From: Mastigamoeba balamuthi
Taxonomy: Eukaryota > Evosea > Mastigamoebida > Mastigamoebidae
DNA length: 49,487 nucleotides
NCBI GenBank assembly: GCA_902651635.1
Contig: CACRSC010000044.1
Location: forward strand, 186,236 to 235,722
Reading direction: 5' to 3'
The notes beneath the pieces are model-generated. The model worked only from the letters and a program-made list of their open reading frames with translations. It made no database searches and had not been told where the DNA came from. Both the position numbers and the translations under genes were made by a program. Positions 10,312-22,149 of the stretch are shown here, piece after piece (the first letter of the stretch is position 1; every line of letters starts with the position of its first letter).

Positions 10312-11534
10312 ATGGCGGTGGCGGTCAGCATCAGGGCGATTCGGAGGGCGCTGCCGTGGTTCAGGGCCTCGTACGCCGCGGACTGGGCCCTCGTCCTCTC
10401 GGTCCTCGTCGTCTCGCTGATCGTGTCCTCCGCCGCCTCTCCCTACCACTCGTGACCGTCCCAGCCAACCTTTGCTGCGCTGACTGGGCCGTCTAACGTC
10501 CGTGCCCCTCTCCCCCTGGCAGGAACATGCCCGATGGCCGCAACAATGTCAACTTCATGTACCCCTATCAGAGTATCTGCAATCCATAGCTTGCAAATCT
10601 GGATCTCGCAATTGCCCTTTGCGCTCAGTGACTTGCTCCGTGGCGGCATATCCCCCCGCAGGATCGACGGTGCCCTCGTGGTGTGTGGTGTTCCTAGCGC
10701 TCGGAGTGCCCACCATTGTGTGCGTGGCTGCCCAGTTCCTCCTGCGCAGAGGTACGGAGAAATGCCTGCGTTGACGTCATACGATATAATTCCCATTTCG
10801 CACACTCACCAATTGAATGCGGGGGCAGTCGTGGACAAGTGGGACGCGATGCACGACGTGCACCACACGGTGCTGGGGCTCATGGAGTCCTTCGCTGTGG
10901 CTCTGTTCGTCACGGAGACGGCCAAGCCCTTTGCTGGCCGCTACCGTCCCAACTACCTCAGCGTCGTCGACAACAACGGCGACGAGGTCGACGGCCACAA
11001 GAGCTTCCCCAGCGGCCACACCAGCGTGGCCTTCTCGGGCCTCTTCTTCCTCACTCTCTGGCTCGCGGGCAAGACGAGGTACGCGAATTGCTCCCGCCCA
11101 GAGCCAAATTCCACATTTGTTTGAATCAATTGATTTGCTTGCTGACCCCGCAGATTCTTCGCGGTATCTTGCAGGATGCTGGCGCCCGGGGGTGGGCAGT
11201 TCTGGAAGGCTGTGGTGTGCGGAATACCGTCGTACGCGGCCATGATGGTGGGGATCTCCCGCGTGCGCGACTACTACCACCACCACAGCGACATCGTGGC
11301 CGGGTGTCTCGTGGGCCTCTGCTGCGCCGTGATGGTGAGGGCAGCAGCAGCACAGCCACCACTTCGAGATATTCCGCGTGAATCTGACCCTCCTGCTCCC
11401 GCGCTGTCCCCAAGGGCTACCACCTGGTGTTCCCGGGGCTGCTCGAGAAGGACTGCCACAGGCCGCGCAGCAGGGAGGAGAAGGACGCCAAGGTCTCGTG
11501 GGACCTGGAGTCGGCATCTCTGGTATCGCAGTAA
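10312..11534 (+). CDS. PAP2-family lipid phosphate phosphatase
   Basis: Six exons join in phase: 10312-10451, 10523-10572, 10662-10751, 10829-11078, 11154-11334 and 11415-11534, giving 276 residues. All three PAP2 signatures are present: KPFAGRYRP (KX6RP), PSGH, and SRVRDYYHHHSD (SRX5HX3D) with the catalytic His. Hydrophobic segments (ALVLSVLVVSLIV, WCVVFLALGVPTIVCVAAQF, SVAFSGLFFLTLWLA, IVAGCLVGLCCAVM) fit a multi-spanning enzyme of the LPP/DPP1 type. The expected reaction is dephosphorylation of phosphatidate, lysophosphatidate or diacylglycerol pyrophosphate, with the active site facing the lumen or outside. The C-tail (KDCHRPRSREEKDAK) is charged and cytosolic. The exact lipid preference cannot be read from the sequence. 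Confidence 0.92.
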
Positions 11535-11920
11535 CTACGAAAAAGGACCTCGGCCCTCCTGTGCCGGTTTTTCCAACAGCAACACTCCTATCGCTGCTCG
11601 GTACCCCACAGCCCACTGAGGCATATTGGTGTCGTGCCCAAGGCGGGGGCTGGGGGCGGGGCAAGTGTCTCGATTCAGCGTTTTCCCCCGCTTTGACGTG
11701 GGCGCCAGTGCAGGTTTTCTACAGCCAAGTCGTCAGTGCATCTATGTTGCACACAGTGGGTAGGATTGGGCTGAAAATTGGGCAAGACGTGTGCATCCAG
11801 CACAGGCAACACCAACCGCTTTGCGCGTGGTAGCCCACAACAATAACTTAGACCCCGACACCCCACACACACCCCCGCTCCCTCAGCAAAAAACATCTCT
11901 GTCTGCAAAGGGGAAGGAAG
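11535..11920. other. intergenic spacer between PAP2 and surface-protein genes
   Basis: Nothing gene-like was found. The stretch should hold the PAP2 3' end and the promoter of the following gene. A short pyrimidine-rich tract (CCCACACACACCCCC) lies about 50 bases before the ATG at 11921. Confidence 0.5.
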
Positions 11921-14724
11921 ATGCGTGCGACCAGCTGGATTGCTCTGCTGGGCCTGTCCTGTGCTGCTGTGGCCCAGCTCCCTGCAGCGCCGGACCAGTG
12001 GTACATCAAGCTGCGTGGGACAGTGCCCATGACTGGCGGCAAGGAGGAGACCCTGCGCGAGGCGTGGCAGACCAAGTGGCGCTCGGCCGACAAGCTGTTC
12101 ACGCCGACGGTCAAGCTGGGCATCATCGTTGTGCGCAAGGCGACGAGGGACTCGACGTGGATGGACCGGCGCCGCTCCGTCTCCGTGGGGTGGAAGCTCA
12201 ACGAGATCGACAACACGTGGACCAACCCCGCCTACAGCTTCCCGCTCTCTGTCTTCAGCCGCCCCGACCTCACCTGGACCAAGGTGCGCCGGCATATCTG
12301 CCGCGACACCAGGCTACACGTCACCCGTGACTCAACGCAGGCATTTCTTCCCTCGCCCGCCCGCCCGCATAGCAATCTGGAACGAGCACAGAGGGGGCTT
12401 GCTCCTCGCGCGCCTGCGACACGTACCTGAGCTCCACGGACACTGACAACCAGGACTCGAAGTACACCGCGTACTACTACGCGGGGACCAACACCCCGGT
12501 GCAGATGCACGTGCAGCCCTCGGGCATCGGCGCCAGCTACGACTTCATGATGACCGTCGCCGACTGGCAGACGGGCAGCGCAGTCCCCGCGCTCCCCGAC
12601 GTCGCTGCCGGGGCCCCCAACTACCCCGCCGAGCCAGTCTGCTCCGACAAGAAGGCCGCGTCCGACTGCAGCGCCGTGCCGAGCTCATACTGCAGCTGGT
12701 GCTCCGCCGCCAACCTCTGCATCCAGCCCGACACAACGGCCTGCAATGGTAAGCGAAAAATTGCCTGCGTCGCGTCATCAAAATTCCTGGAATTATACAA
12801 CCGACAAACTGAATCTGAATCTGAATCTGAATCTAATCGACTGTCGCGGGCAGCCCCGGCGTGCTCGACCTACAAGACGGCGGGCGCGTGCCCGAGCGGC
12901 AGGTGCCACTGGTGCGACGGTGCCCTCGGGTGCACCGAGAGCGCGTGCCCCGCGCCCGCCAGCTCCTCGTCGTCCTCGGAGCGCCTCCACAGCGAGTCTC
13001 ACGCGTCCTCGTCGCGTCTCGCCGAGTCTTCGTCGGCTTCGTCCGAGTCTTCGCCGAGGGTGGTGGTGCACCCGCCGGATCTGCCGTGCTCGGCGCACGT
13101 GGTGGTGAGGACCGAGCTAAACGGGCTGGCGTTCGCGAGGGACGAGATCTGGAAGGACCAGGGGGCGTTCGCCTGGCGCACGCAGTTCTGGGCCAGCGCA
13201 GACATGGCCGAGACGGTCTACCAGGTCATGCCGCCCTACGACCGCACGACCACCTGGCGCGACGACCTCTCGCAGACCTTCAACGTCTCCCACTCCAACT
13301 CCTCCACCTGCCGCCCCTCCTCCCTTATTCCCAGGTGTGCACCTTCCTTCCTCTCTCGGTTCCGCCCTTCAAAAATCCGTTTGGCTTTTCTTTTTTGGTC
13401 TTTCGGTTTGTTTAGTTTTGTTCTGTTTTTTTGTTTTTGTTTTTCGCTCTGGTGGAGGGAATCGAAACAACTGACCCGATGGTCCACCAGGACGTTCATG
13501 TTCGGGCCGCTGAACTTCACCGCGATGGAGGTCACGGGGTCCCTGCGCGGCGTCGTGCGCAACGGCACGCGTGTCGACGTCCTGCACGCCGTCGGCGGCG
13601 AGGGCACCAGCTACGACCTCCTCTACGCCGCGGGCACCGAGCTGCTGCTGTCGGTCAACGGCACGTTCGTCTTCGAGCTGAGCCCGACGTTCAAGGTGCC
13701 CGTCCCCGTCCTCTGCACCATCGAGACGTTTGAGCACGGCGTCCCCGTGGACCACGCCGCCTTCGCCCTGCCGTCCATCTGCTCCGGCTCGCCGTTCCCG
13801 GCCCTCCCCGCTGCCAACTCCGCCTTCGCCATGTCGTGCTACGGCCACATCCCCCAGCTGTCCTCGTCGTCGACTTCGACCGAGGCGTCTTCGTCGACCG
13901 GGGCGTTGTCGTCGTCGTCCGAGGCGGCGCGGGAGGTGGTGCACCCGCCGGAGCTGCCGTGCTCGGCGCACGTGGTGGTGATGACGACCCTGATGGAGGT
14001 GGCGCTTGCGAGGGACGAGATCTGGGTGGACCAGGGGGCGTTTGCGTGGAGGACCAAGTTCTGGACCAACAGCACCAGCATGGCCGCTGTCATCTACCAG
14101 GTTATGCCGCCCTACGACCGCACGACCATATGGCGCGACGACCTCGGACAGACCTTCAACACCTCCAACCCCAACTCCACCTGCTTCGCCGCCCCTCTGA
14201 GTCCCAGGTTCGCTGTGTTGTGTTGTGTTGTGTTGTGTTGTGTTGTGTTGTGTTGTGTTGTGTTGCATTGCGTTCTGTGCTGTGCTGTGTTTTGTTGTGC
14301 TCGTGCATTTTGTTTTGGGTGGCGCTTTTGCCGGTCGCCAACTGAGCAACTGGTTGCGCTGATCTGTGCAGGACGTTCATGTTCGGGCCCTTGAACTTCA
14401 CTGCCCTGGAGGTCCGCAACACCACGCGCAACGTCGTTCGGAACGGCAAGCGTGTCGACGTCCTGGGGGCCGTCAGCGGGGACGGCTCCTCGTACGAGCT
14501 GGTCTACGCCGCGGGCACCGACAGGCTCATCTCTGTCAGCGGCTTGTTCATCTTCATGACAATCCCGGTTCCCATCTCCAGCACCGTCGTCGTGTTCGAG
14601 CAGCGCCAGGCCGTCAACAGCACCGCCTTTGTGCCGCCCTCGTTCTGCGCGGGAGCCCCGTACCCCGCCGCGCCGGCTGCGACAAGCCAGTTTGTGCAGC
14701 AGTGCTACAACGGCGGCCGCGGGG

Positions 14725-14755
<31 letters not shown>

Positions 14756-14879
14756 GAGGGGCGCCGCCAGCTCGCATGGCAGCAACAGAACGTCGCCCGT
14801 GGGCGAGGCCAGCAGCGGCAGCGCGCTGGGGTGCGCCCTGGCCGCTGTGCTCTGCGCTGTCGCGGCCATGGGGCTGTGA
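11921..14879 (+). CDS. secreted two-repeat cysteine-rich surface protein, probable GPI anchor
   Basis: Five exons join in phase: 11921-12283, 12373-12748, 12854-13334, 13491-14207 and 14372-14879, giving 814 residues. The signal peptide ends near AVAQLP. Residues about 20-240 match the product of 15398-16571. Two PSI-like cysteine clusters follow (CSSxxCxWC type; then CPSGRCHWCDG). After a Ser-rich linker come two copies of a repeat of about 270 residues, each with LPCSAHVVV, VMPPYDRTT and RTFMFGPLNFTA plus a YAAGT element. Each repeat is cut by an intron at the same codon before the RTFMFGPLNF block. The C-terminus is low-complexity Ser/Arg then a hydrophobic tail (LGCALAAVLCAVAAMGL), as for GPI attachment. 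N-glycosylation sequons are common. A role as a coat, adhesion or lectin-like surface protein is inferred; I recognise no enzyme. Confidence 0.82.
12811..12834 (+). repeat. (GAATCT)4 in intron 2 of the surface-protein gene
   Basis: Four perfect hexamer units lie within the intron at 12749-12853. Confidence 0.95.
14216..14265 (+). repeat. (TGTTG)10 in intron 4 of the surface-protein gene
   Basis: Ten pentamer units sit just inside the donor of the intron at 14208-14371, followed by decayed units. The homologous intron of the first repeat (13335-13490) has instead a T-rich TTTTGTTT tract. Confidence 0.95.
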
Positions 14880-15397
14880 GACACACCAGCAAGGCTGCCC
14901 TCTGCTGGGACGTTAGAGAGACAGTTACCATCACCGTAAGGCCCTCAACACAGCACTTTTTGCCGTGTAAGACGCACCGCAGTGCATTGTTGTGGGTGGG
15001 CCCCAGCCAGTGATTGAGCACAACCAGAAGGACGGACGTCTGTGGGGCAGTGAACAGGGGGGGTGATGCGTGGGGTGCTGCTGATTGCCACCCTTGACAG
15101 CCTCTGTGGGTGGCTCGCGGTCACTTGTTCCGCACTGCTGGGGCACCAAGGGCATAATGGTGACAGCAGCGGGTGCACGTTTGATGCATCCGGTGCAGGT
15201 CTTGTGCACAACGCCTCCCTGGGCAGCCCGATCCCGTTCAGTCGGTGCACCTTTCCAGGAGGTGCACTGCGGGGATTGACGTAGCGTGACGGGGGTGCCC
15301 TGCACCATCACCCCAGTTGGGCCATTCTCCAAAGCAATCACCGGATCACAGCACACCCAGACCCGTTCTACCTCCTCCGGCATCCTCCACACACCCA
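14880..15397. other. intergenic spacer between the two surface-protein genes
   Basis: No exon or RNA gene was found. It should carry the 3' end of the upstream gene and the promoter of its paralogue. Confidence 0.5.
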
Positions 15398-16571
15398 ATG
15401 CCGTCCCGTATCATGTCCGCTCTGCTCTCGGCCGTGGCCGCGCTGCTGGCGTCGGTGGCCGTGGCGCAGCTGCCCACGCCCCCGGAGCAGTGGTACCTGC
15501 GGCTCGAGGGCACCGTCCCCTACACGCGCGAGGAGAACGCGACGCTGCGCGAGGCCTGGCAGACGCGCTGGCGCTCGGTCGACAGGATGTACACGCCCGA
15601 GGTCTGGCTCGGCGACGTCTACAAGCTGCGCAACGCCACGCGGACGACGACGTGGACCGACCGCGCCCGCTCGCTCTCGGCCTCGTGGCAGCGCGACTAC
15701 GTCCACGCGCGCTGGTCGGCCCCCAACTACACGTTCCCGCTCGCCGTCTTCGCCACGCCGCTCGTCTCGTGGGCGCCCAACGGCACGGCCGCGGACCCCG
15801 CATGCGGGGCTGCCGGCTGCGACACGTACCTGAGCTCCGTCGACGAGGCCAACTCGGGGTCGAGCTACCGCGCCTACTACGCTGCGGGCACAAACGTCCC
15901 CGTGCAGATGGTCGTCATGCCCGGGCTCTTCGGCCCCGAGATGTGGTTCACCATGCGCGTCGTCGACTGGCGCGTCGGCGGCGCCGTCCCCGCCGACCCC
16001 GCGGTCGACGCCGGGGCCCCGCGCTACCCGCCGCTGCCCGTGTGCGCGCGGCATGCGGACCAGGCCTCGTGCAGCTCCGTCCTGAGCTCCTTCTGCGCGT
16101 GGTGCTCCGACAAGCGCGCCTGCACCGAGTCCGACAGCGCCAACTGCACACGTGCGGAACCGACTGGCCCGCTGCCCCAGACGTGAAACTGACAGACTGC
16201 CCGCAGTGCCAAGGTGCTCCGAGTACGCGACGGCGGGCGAGTGTCCGAGCGGCAGGTGCAGCTGGTGCGAGGGGTCCATCGGCTGCTCGCAGGCCGCGTG
16301 CCCCGTCTGCGCTGACAGGAGGACCGACAGCGCGTGCACGGCGGCCTCGGGGGCGTGCAGGTGGTGCGAGGGCGCGTCCGTGTGCGTGCGGTCGTCGTCG
16401 CAGTGCCCCGTCCCCGCTGCGCTGTCCTCCTCTGTCTCGTCCGCGGGGCCGATCGCCGTGGACAGCAGGAGCGCAACCCCCATGCGCCCGGGCTCGCAGG
16501 CGAGCGGCGGGAGCGTTCCGAGAGCTGTCGCTGCCATGGGGTTCGCACTGATCTCGTTGGCTGCGCACTGA
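15398..16571 (+). CDS. secreted cysteine-rich PSI-like surface protein (paralogue)
   Basis: Two exons, 15398-16151 and 16207-16571, give 372 residues; the start could instead be the Met at 15413. It aligns along its length with the N-terminal third of the 814-residue neighbour: QLPTPPEQWYLRLEGTVP against QLPAAPDQWYIKLRGTVP, LREAWQTRWRS, CDTYLSS and YYAAGTN. Exon 2 enters at the same codon as exon 3 of the neighbour. It ends in three WC-containing cysteine clusters (CAWCSDKRAC, CSWCEGSIGC, CRWCEGASVC), like PSI domains, and a weakly hydrophobic tail. It lacks the two large repeats. The tandem arrangement suggests local duplication. The product is secreted or surface-bound, function unknown. 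Confidence 0.85.
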
Positions 16572-16837
16572 GCGCCGACGTCGCTGAGCACCTCACTCAG
16601 AAGAAGAGGAATCGAAGAAGAATGCCATCATTCTCTGGTGAGCTAACACGCGAGAAGAGCGGGAAATCAGAGAGGGACTTGCGGCACATCTCGGCCTCAA
16701 CGAGTTGCTCTGCCACATGGCTTCAATGTCCCTTGAGGAAGTTGAACGAGCCCCAGCCCCAAAAGTTCTGGCCCGCGGGACTACTCATTTGGTGGCTCTA
16801 CGTTTCGCCCGTGGATTGTGTCGAGGGGTACGAGGCG
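16572..16837. other. spacer without recognised gene
   Basis: The stretch lies between the paralogue stop and repeat R1. A short purine-rich tract follows the stop. Nothing else was seen. Confidence 0.5.
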
Positions 16838-17345
16838 CATTGTGCGGGACAAAACAGAATTGCTGTATGCCTCTGGGGCGACCAATTCGCTTGGATGATC
16901 GCGAACAGCCAGTTGCCTCGCGAGGCAGCTCGATATTCTGACCACAAAGATACTCAGTTGATTCGTTCGATTTTTGCGCTAGCTTTATTATCCGTCCGAC
17001 GAACTTATGGGAACCACCCGAAGGGCCTTACGCAGTGCACTCCCGAAACCGCGGGGCTCACAGAACGCATTCTGCTGGTTCCACGCCGGCAACAGATTCT
17101 GCTTCTCCATAGGGCCCAGGCCAGCGGGACAACCCGAGCGTTCAGCCTCCGCGCGCGCACTTGCTTAGGCGGGCACTGTTCAACTCCTCTGAATGGAACA
17201 TGCGGGCCACAGAAGCGCACGCCTCAGCAGATCCGAGTTGTACCGATTGTGCGCGTGCTGACAAGGCGCACGCGGACTGCTTTGACGACGTGGAGACGAG
17301 GAGATCGACTATCGGTACCAGAAAATCGGCCCAGTGCCACGAGGG
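16838..17345 (+). repeat. dispersed repeat R1, long copy
   Basis: This copy starts with the same core as 5028-5216 and runs on for over 300 more bases. The extension (GGGCCCAGG..GGGACAACCCGAGC, ACTCCTCTGAATGGAACATG, CTCAGCAG..CCGAGTTGTACC) matches 29041-29375, so the full-length element is at least about 500 bases. No terminal repeats or long frame are evident. Confidence 0.8.
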
Positions 17346-19462
17346 CCGCGCAGGCGTAGAGGCCAGCTGCACGGCCACGGGAAAGAAAGACACGGGGTCG
17401 TCTCTCACACGAGCGGTACCTCTGACACACACGCTGGTCGTTGACCCGCAGTCGACGCAAGCTCACAGAGACCTCTGGGCGTGTCACGGTACTGGGCACA
17501 AGGAGCGCCATAACAAAGCTCTGGGTCATTCAGACCAGATGTATGATGTGTGGCCGCAGAACACAGCAGCGTTGTTTTTCTCGCATCATGAACCACATTT
17601 CCAATTGCTGCCGCGGTCAGGGAGAACAGCAAGAGATTCTGCCGATGCCCGATTCTCTATTCTCGCTGCTCGATGAGGACGCGTCTCCGGCGCTCGCTGG
17701 CCATGAGGGTCACCACCTGCTGCGGAGAGTGAGCCCGGCCTCAATCTCGTTGCGGTTTCAGCGTGTGGCAATCCTAGGGCCAATGGGGAGACTCATAGAC
17801 CCTCAAACTCTAGATTTGAGCTGTGCCAGTATGGGAGAGAGGGGAGAGGACCGGGAGAAGGGTTGGGAGGGACAGGGACATAAAACGGAGTGCCGCCATT
17901 TTGTTTGAAATCCGGCGTAGGAGCCCGCCTGGCTCTCCAGAGACATGAGCGACCAGCATCCCCCCGCCCCGAGACCCAGCCAAGCCCACTGCTCCGCGCC
18001 TTGGTATTTCGAAGAGATTGCAGACGGCGTCCCTCGCACTGTTGGGCACCATCTCGTTCCTTCCCAATTGCCACTTCCGCATCTCGCAGCATCTGCGTGG
18101 GCAAAACGTCTACCGGGTTGTGGATGTCCGAGACCACGTACAGGAACGTCAGGCGCACTATCTTCGGCATGGTGACGGGCCACACAGTCTGAGAAATGCG
18201 GAGAGTGAGCCGGCGAGATCCCGATGCAATGGCCGTTTCTGTGAACCCTGAGGGGAGACTCATATGCATCGCTCTGCCTGGATGAGAGCTGTCCCAGCGC
18301 GGGAGAGAGGGGGGAGGACCGGGAGAAGGATGGGGTGGGACAGGGACATGAAGCAGGATGGCACCACTTTGAAAACGGTGGAGGGTCCCGCCGTGCTCTC
18401 ACAGACACAGAGGGCGAGTATCTCCCCCCTGCCCGGAGACCCCACCCAAGCCCTCTTCTCCGCGCCTTGGGGTGTTTCGAAGAGCTCGCAGACAGCGTCC
18501 TTCTTCACGACATGGCGCGGGCCGTACAACGTGGAGGGCGTCGGGGTCGCGGACGAAGCGGCGCTCGGGCACGTCGAACTGAACTGTCTAGCACGCCATC
18601 TGCCGTCTATCAACAACGCCACCAGGCCGTTGCCTACACACTGACCTGCGAGCAATCTGAGTTACCGGGTCGTCAGGTCGGTCAGATTCACCAAGGAGGC
18701 GCCAGGAGCGCGAGGGGGGGGGGGGGTACACGGGGCTGGGGCGCACCTCGGGCTTGGTGGTCGTGCGCCTGCGCTTCCACGGGGGCTCGGAGCGCTCGAG
18801 GGACGAGGGCGGGGGCCTGCGGCGCGACACCTGCGAGCACATGGTCTGGGGGCCTTGGTGTGCTGTGCCTGCGCTCCTGCTCTGCAATAAAACTTATGTT
18901 GTGCCCTCACGGCCGCTTCGTAATGCGCTGACGTCAGCCGCGCTGCGTCACGCTGCGACATCAGCAGCTGTGGCCCTTGGTGGCCCCCGTGGCCCCCAAA
19001 TGGCTGTGTTGCCCTGCTCGCCACGAAGCGGCACTCGGGCTCGTCGAGGGCCTTCAGACACCTGCCCTGAGACGCCCTGCTGCACACTGCCGTGCTGCGG
19101 CTGTGCACTGGGGGTCGGGGGCGGTGTCGCAGGGGAACAAGAGGCAGAGTGTAGAGTGCGCTGCACACTACTGAATCGCGCGGGAGATTTGCGTGTCACT
19201 GATGATGTCTATGGAGTCTGTGTCTTTGTGTGGGGTGTGGTGGTATATGACGTGAGCGAGTCTCTGCTGGCCATTGGGTGGCTCCATTGACAGAGAAGAT
19301 GACCCCACGAATCTCCGAGGGGTCAAACGAGCTGATGACGTCAGTGTATGAGACCCTGAGGCGCACAGACAGCTCCTTACGGAGTCGGGTGCCGCAGTTC
19401 ATCTCGCAGTCGCAGCGTCTTCGCCACTTGTGCCAGGAGGGAGAGGTGTATCGAAGATCCAC
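17300..19462 (-). pseudogene. multi-copy family, copy A (decayed)
   Basis: On the minus strand the first clear exon is 18842-18747 (MCSQVSRRRPPPSSLERSEP, then WKRRRTTTKPE), ending at a GTGCGCC donor. It is followed by frame-broken stretches similar to copies B (43.9 kb) and C (48.7 kb): VPERRFVRDPDALHVV, KKDAVCELFETPQGAE, and PVDVLPTQMLRDAEVAI near 18080-18130. Upstream, about 19300-19460 holds KELSVRLRVSYTDVISSFDP and IRGVIFSVNGA, also matched upstream of copy C. The far end (17330-17375) contains a small piece of the RING-CH membrane gene. Indels relative to the other copies put conserved blocks in different frames, so this copy is probably not functional. No known domain was recognised; the PRKRRR-like basic motif may be a nuclear signal. 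Confidence 0.55.
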
Positions 19463-19580
19463 AACGAAGAGCGATGAAGTGAGAGCAGCGGTGCCACTCT
19501 GTGTGTTTGCTGTGTTGGGTCCGTCATTGACAGAGCGCGTGCATGGGCTGAGGGGCCAGTAGATGCGATGAGAACACGTT

Positions 19581-20120
19581 GTGGGGGGGAGGGGGCAGCG
19601 CAGGCGATGGACGCCAGATGGACGCCAGAGGGCTCTCCCGATCGATGTCAGCGTCGCCCTGGCCTCGATCGACCCCTACGCCCGCGACAACCACCGCAGC
19701 TCGGGCTGGTACCTTTACTGCCACAACCGGAAGCTGTACTTGGGCCAGCCGCAGGCCCTCGCCAACGCGGCGGTGCCCGCGTGGGGCGACGACGCCAGGC
19801 TGCTCGCCCAGGGCTTCCGCGTCGTCGTCAAGGTCGACGTGGCCAGGGGGTCGGTCTCGTTCGAGTGCGAGGGCAGGCGCGCGGTCATCGAGGGCGTGCC
19901 AGTGCAGCAGCCGCTGGTCCCCGCAGTGCTGCTCAGGTTCCCTGGAGACACCGTCGAGATCTCTCTCTCTGATTCCCAAATGCCTCGAGACAAGTTGATT
20001 CTTGCAGAACAACGTTGGTCCAGTGTCTTGTGGGCTATGCAAAGGCATGCCTTGGTGGCGAAGACACACGCCTTCCATTCATCGGAGCATAGCCAAAGAC
20101 ACGGCAATCAACACTGCTGA
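19581..20120 (+). CDS. SPRY-domain protein fragment
   Basis: An open frame contains SSGWYLYCHNRKLYLG, FRVVVKVDVARGSVSFECEG, then PLVPAVLLRFPGDTVEI. These are the core strands of a SPRY (B30.2-like) domain, a protein-interaction module. The first residues have no family character and the end after EISLSDS looks like read-through into an intron, so the true exon is probably about 19640-19970. No other exon of the gene could be joined. It may be one exon of a spliced gene or a truncated copy. The partner protein is unknown. Confidence 0.5.
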   Translation: MGGRGQRRRWTPDGRQRALPIDVSVALASIDPYARDNHRSSGWYLYCHNRKLYLGQPQALANAAVPAWGDDARLLAQGFRVVVKVDVARGSVSFECEGRRAVIEGVPVQQPLVPAVLLRFPGDTVEISLSDSQMPRDKLILAEQRWSSVLWAMQRHALVAKTHAFHSSEHSQRHGNQHC

Positions 20121-20687
20121 TGAAGTGCCCTGCATGGCACAGAAGAGCCCACCCAATCCAACAAGTTTCGATGATTTACCTGACAGACATTAGTGCCATG
20201 ATATTATTGTGTGTAGCCTTTTTAAAAGGCATCCTTGTTTTGTTGAGGGCGGATTGTGAACATGTTTGACAGTCTTTGAATGAAGTCTCTTGCACCGAGT
20301 TCAGATCTGAAAAATGGAAATTGTTGTCGTTAGAAATCTCTTTACTAGGATGGAGACGAATCTGAGCCCTTTTGTTCGAGCAACGATGCATAAACAGTTA
20401 GTTGTTCACAGCTGTCATCGACAAAGGCTATGCAGTTCGCGCTCCTGGCACAGCCCTACATCTTCAACGGCCAGACTAGCGCGGGCTTCACGAGACTGAT
20501 GGTGACGCTGCGCTGTAGGAGAGAGGGAGGTGCATTCCCAACTCCCAGTACGGCATCAGAACGACGCAGGATGGGGAAACGACTCTGCTCACCGGTCTCA
20601 TCTTACCTGTTGTGAACACACTTCGGAGCTAAGAGACAACAGGCGAACGGTTTTATTGTGCTGTACAAGGGATGGCTCGGCACATGG
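20121..20687. other. spacer, mostly without recognised features
   Basis: AT-richer DNA with no repeat match. At 20430-20519 a frame reads MQFALLAQPYIFNGQTSAGF, which looks exon-like, but no domain or partner exon was found. Confidence 0.4.
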
Positions 20688-21810
20688 TCACTGCACGTTG
20701 GTGATGAGGAGGAGGGGCTGTACCAGACCGTCGGCGATGAGGTTCCTGTTGAGTGGGTTGCGTATCTCGTTGCGGAAGAAGAGCAGGCCAAAGTGCGTGG
20801 CGAGGACGAGCCCGCCCAGCGAGCAGAAGCCCACGATGTAGACGACAATGGACTCACGCATGCTGGCCTTCTGCATGAGGAACCCGGGCACGTTGGACCG
20901 CAGCAGCGGCACGAGCCCCCACGTCACCTGCCGCTGCTCCTCCTCGCTGATGCTCGTGGCCGACAGGCACACAGCGATCACCATCCCCTCGCTGCTGCCC
21001 TGCGGCTGCTTCTGAAAGGACAGGGGAAGCGCGGGCTCCATCACGCAGCTGAGGCTCTGGGACATGGCAGCGAACTCAGGGGCTGCGGGCACCAGTGCCG
21101 TCGCGCCGCTGCAGCAGCTTCCAGAGCGCGGGCGGCTCGCGGAGTGCCTGCCTGCGGGGCGGGCGTAGACGGCGAAGCGGTCCGAGACGACGACGGTGCC
21201 TGGGGCGAGGTCGACGGCCAGCACCAGCATAGTGGTGCCCACGTGTGCGCGCGACGACGTACACCGCGTTCGCACCGTCACGGCGTACAGCTCGATGTCG
21301 CAGGGGACTGTAGAGCAGGCGAAGCGGTAACACTCCTCATCAGTGTTGATCAATAACAGTTGAACAGGCCAATGAAATCCAATACACTTTAAATCTCATT
21401 TTCCTTAGGTTGAATGCACTAACCACGCGCGAGTAAATTGGATCTGCGCAGAATCCAGTTGGATTTGGTGGCAAGGGGGGCGCACGGTCTCTGCTGAGTC
21501 TCCGCTGCTCCGCCGCATTCTCTGAGACGTCGAGCACGCCGCCGCATCTCTCGCACTCTGCGGGCGCGAGGGTCTCGGGCATGCAGCACCTGGCCCCCAG
21601 CAGCGCGTCGGCGATGTCTGCCTGCGAGAGGGCCCTGGCGGAGCGCCAGCGGGAGCGCAGCAGCAGCAGAGCAGCGAAGGAGCGGTGGCGGTGCAGCACG
21701 CGCGACGAGAGGCTCAGCACAGGGCCCTGGAAGGCAGCGAAAACCAGGTCGTCCAGCGTGTGCTCTGCGCCCGGCACGACGCGCGAGTGTATCGGGTGCT
21801 GTGCGTCCAT
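20688..21810 (-). CDS. unrecognised single-pass membrane protein
   Basis: Two exons, 21810-21486 and 21307-20688, join in phase through a GTGCGC donor and CTCTACAG acceptor, giving 314 residues. The N-terminal half has a hydrophobic patch (FAALLLLRS) and a CxxC pair (AECERCGG). The middle (ELYAVTVRTRCTSSRAHVGT, then TMLVLAVDL and VVSDRFAVYARP) has beta-sheet character. Near the C-terminus SIVVYIVGFCSLGGLVLATH is a strong transmembrane segment, followed by FFRNEIRNPLNRNLIADG and a hydrophobic end. There is no signal peptide, so it is probably a tail- or C-terminally anchored protein. No family was recognised. The neighbouring antisense gene fragments and cyclase give no functional clue. Confidence 0.55.
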
Positions 21811-22149
21811 TTGTGAACCTCCTGGATGCTGAGTCAGCACCAGATTTCTCACCCCGGAATGGCAATTCCACCCGTCGTCAACGAGAAAATCGAGAGATAT
21901 GCCCGCAGGACGAATCTGATGGAGACAACGGGCTGTCACTGCTCAGCGATTATTGGAACACGCCGCGAGGGCACAGCCGACGAGCTCGAGGTGCTCGCCC
22001 CCGGAGAGAGCCTGCAGGGCTGCACATACACTCGCGCGGCCTGTCGCTGGCAGGGCCTGACCTGGGGACAAAGCAAATGCGTGCGCTTGCCAGTGATCAT
22101 CCCACTCGCCATGTCCGGTGACGGTGAGATGCAGTGGTTGGACACCAGC
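21811..22149. other. spacer upstream of the membrane-protein gene
   Basis: A plus-strand frame (NEKIERYARRTNLMETTGCH and on) runs through here without any domain I recognise. The stretch probably contains the promoter of the minus-strand gene. Confidence 0.35.

Noticed and set aside
13369-14349. Long minus-strand frame across the surface-protein gene
   Set aside because: It runs through two introns and the TGTTG array of the plus-strand gene, and its composition is low-complexity.
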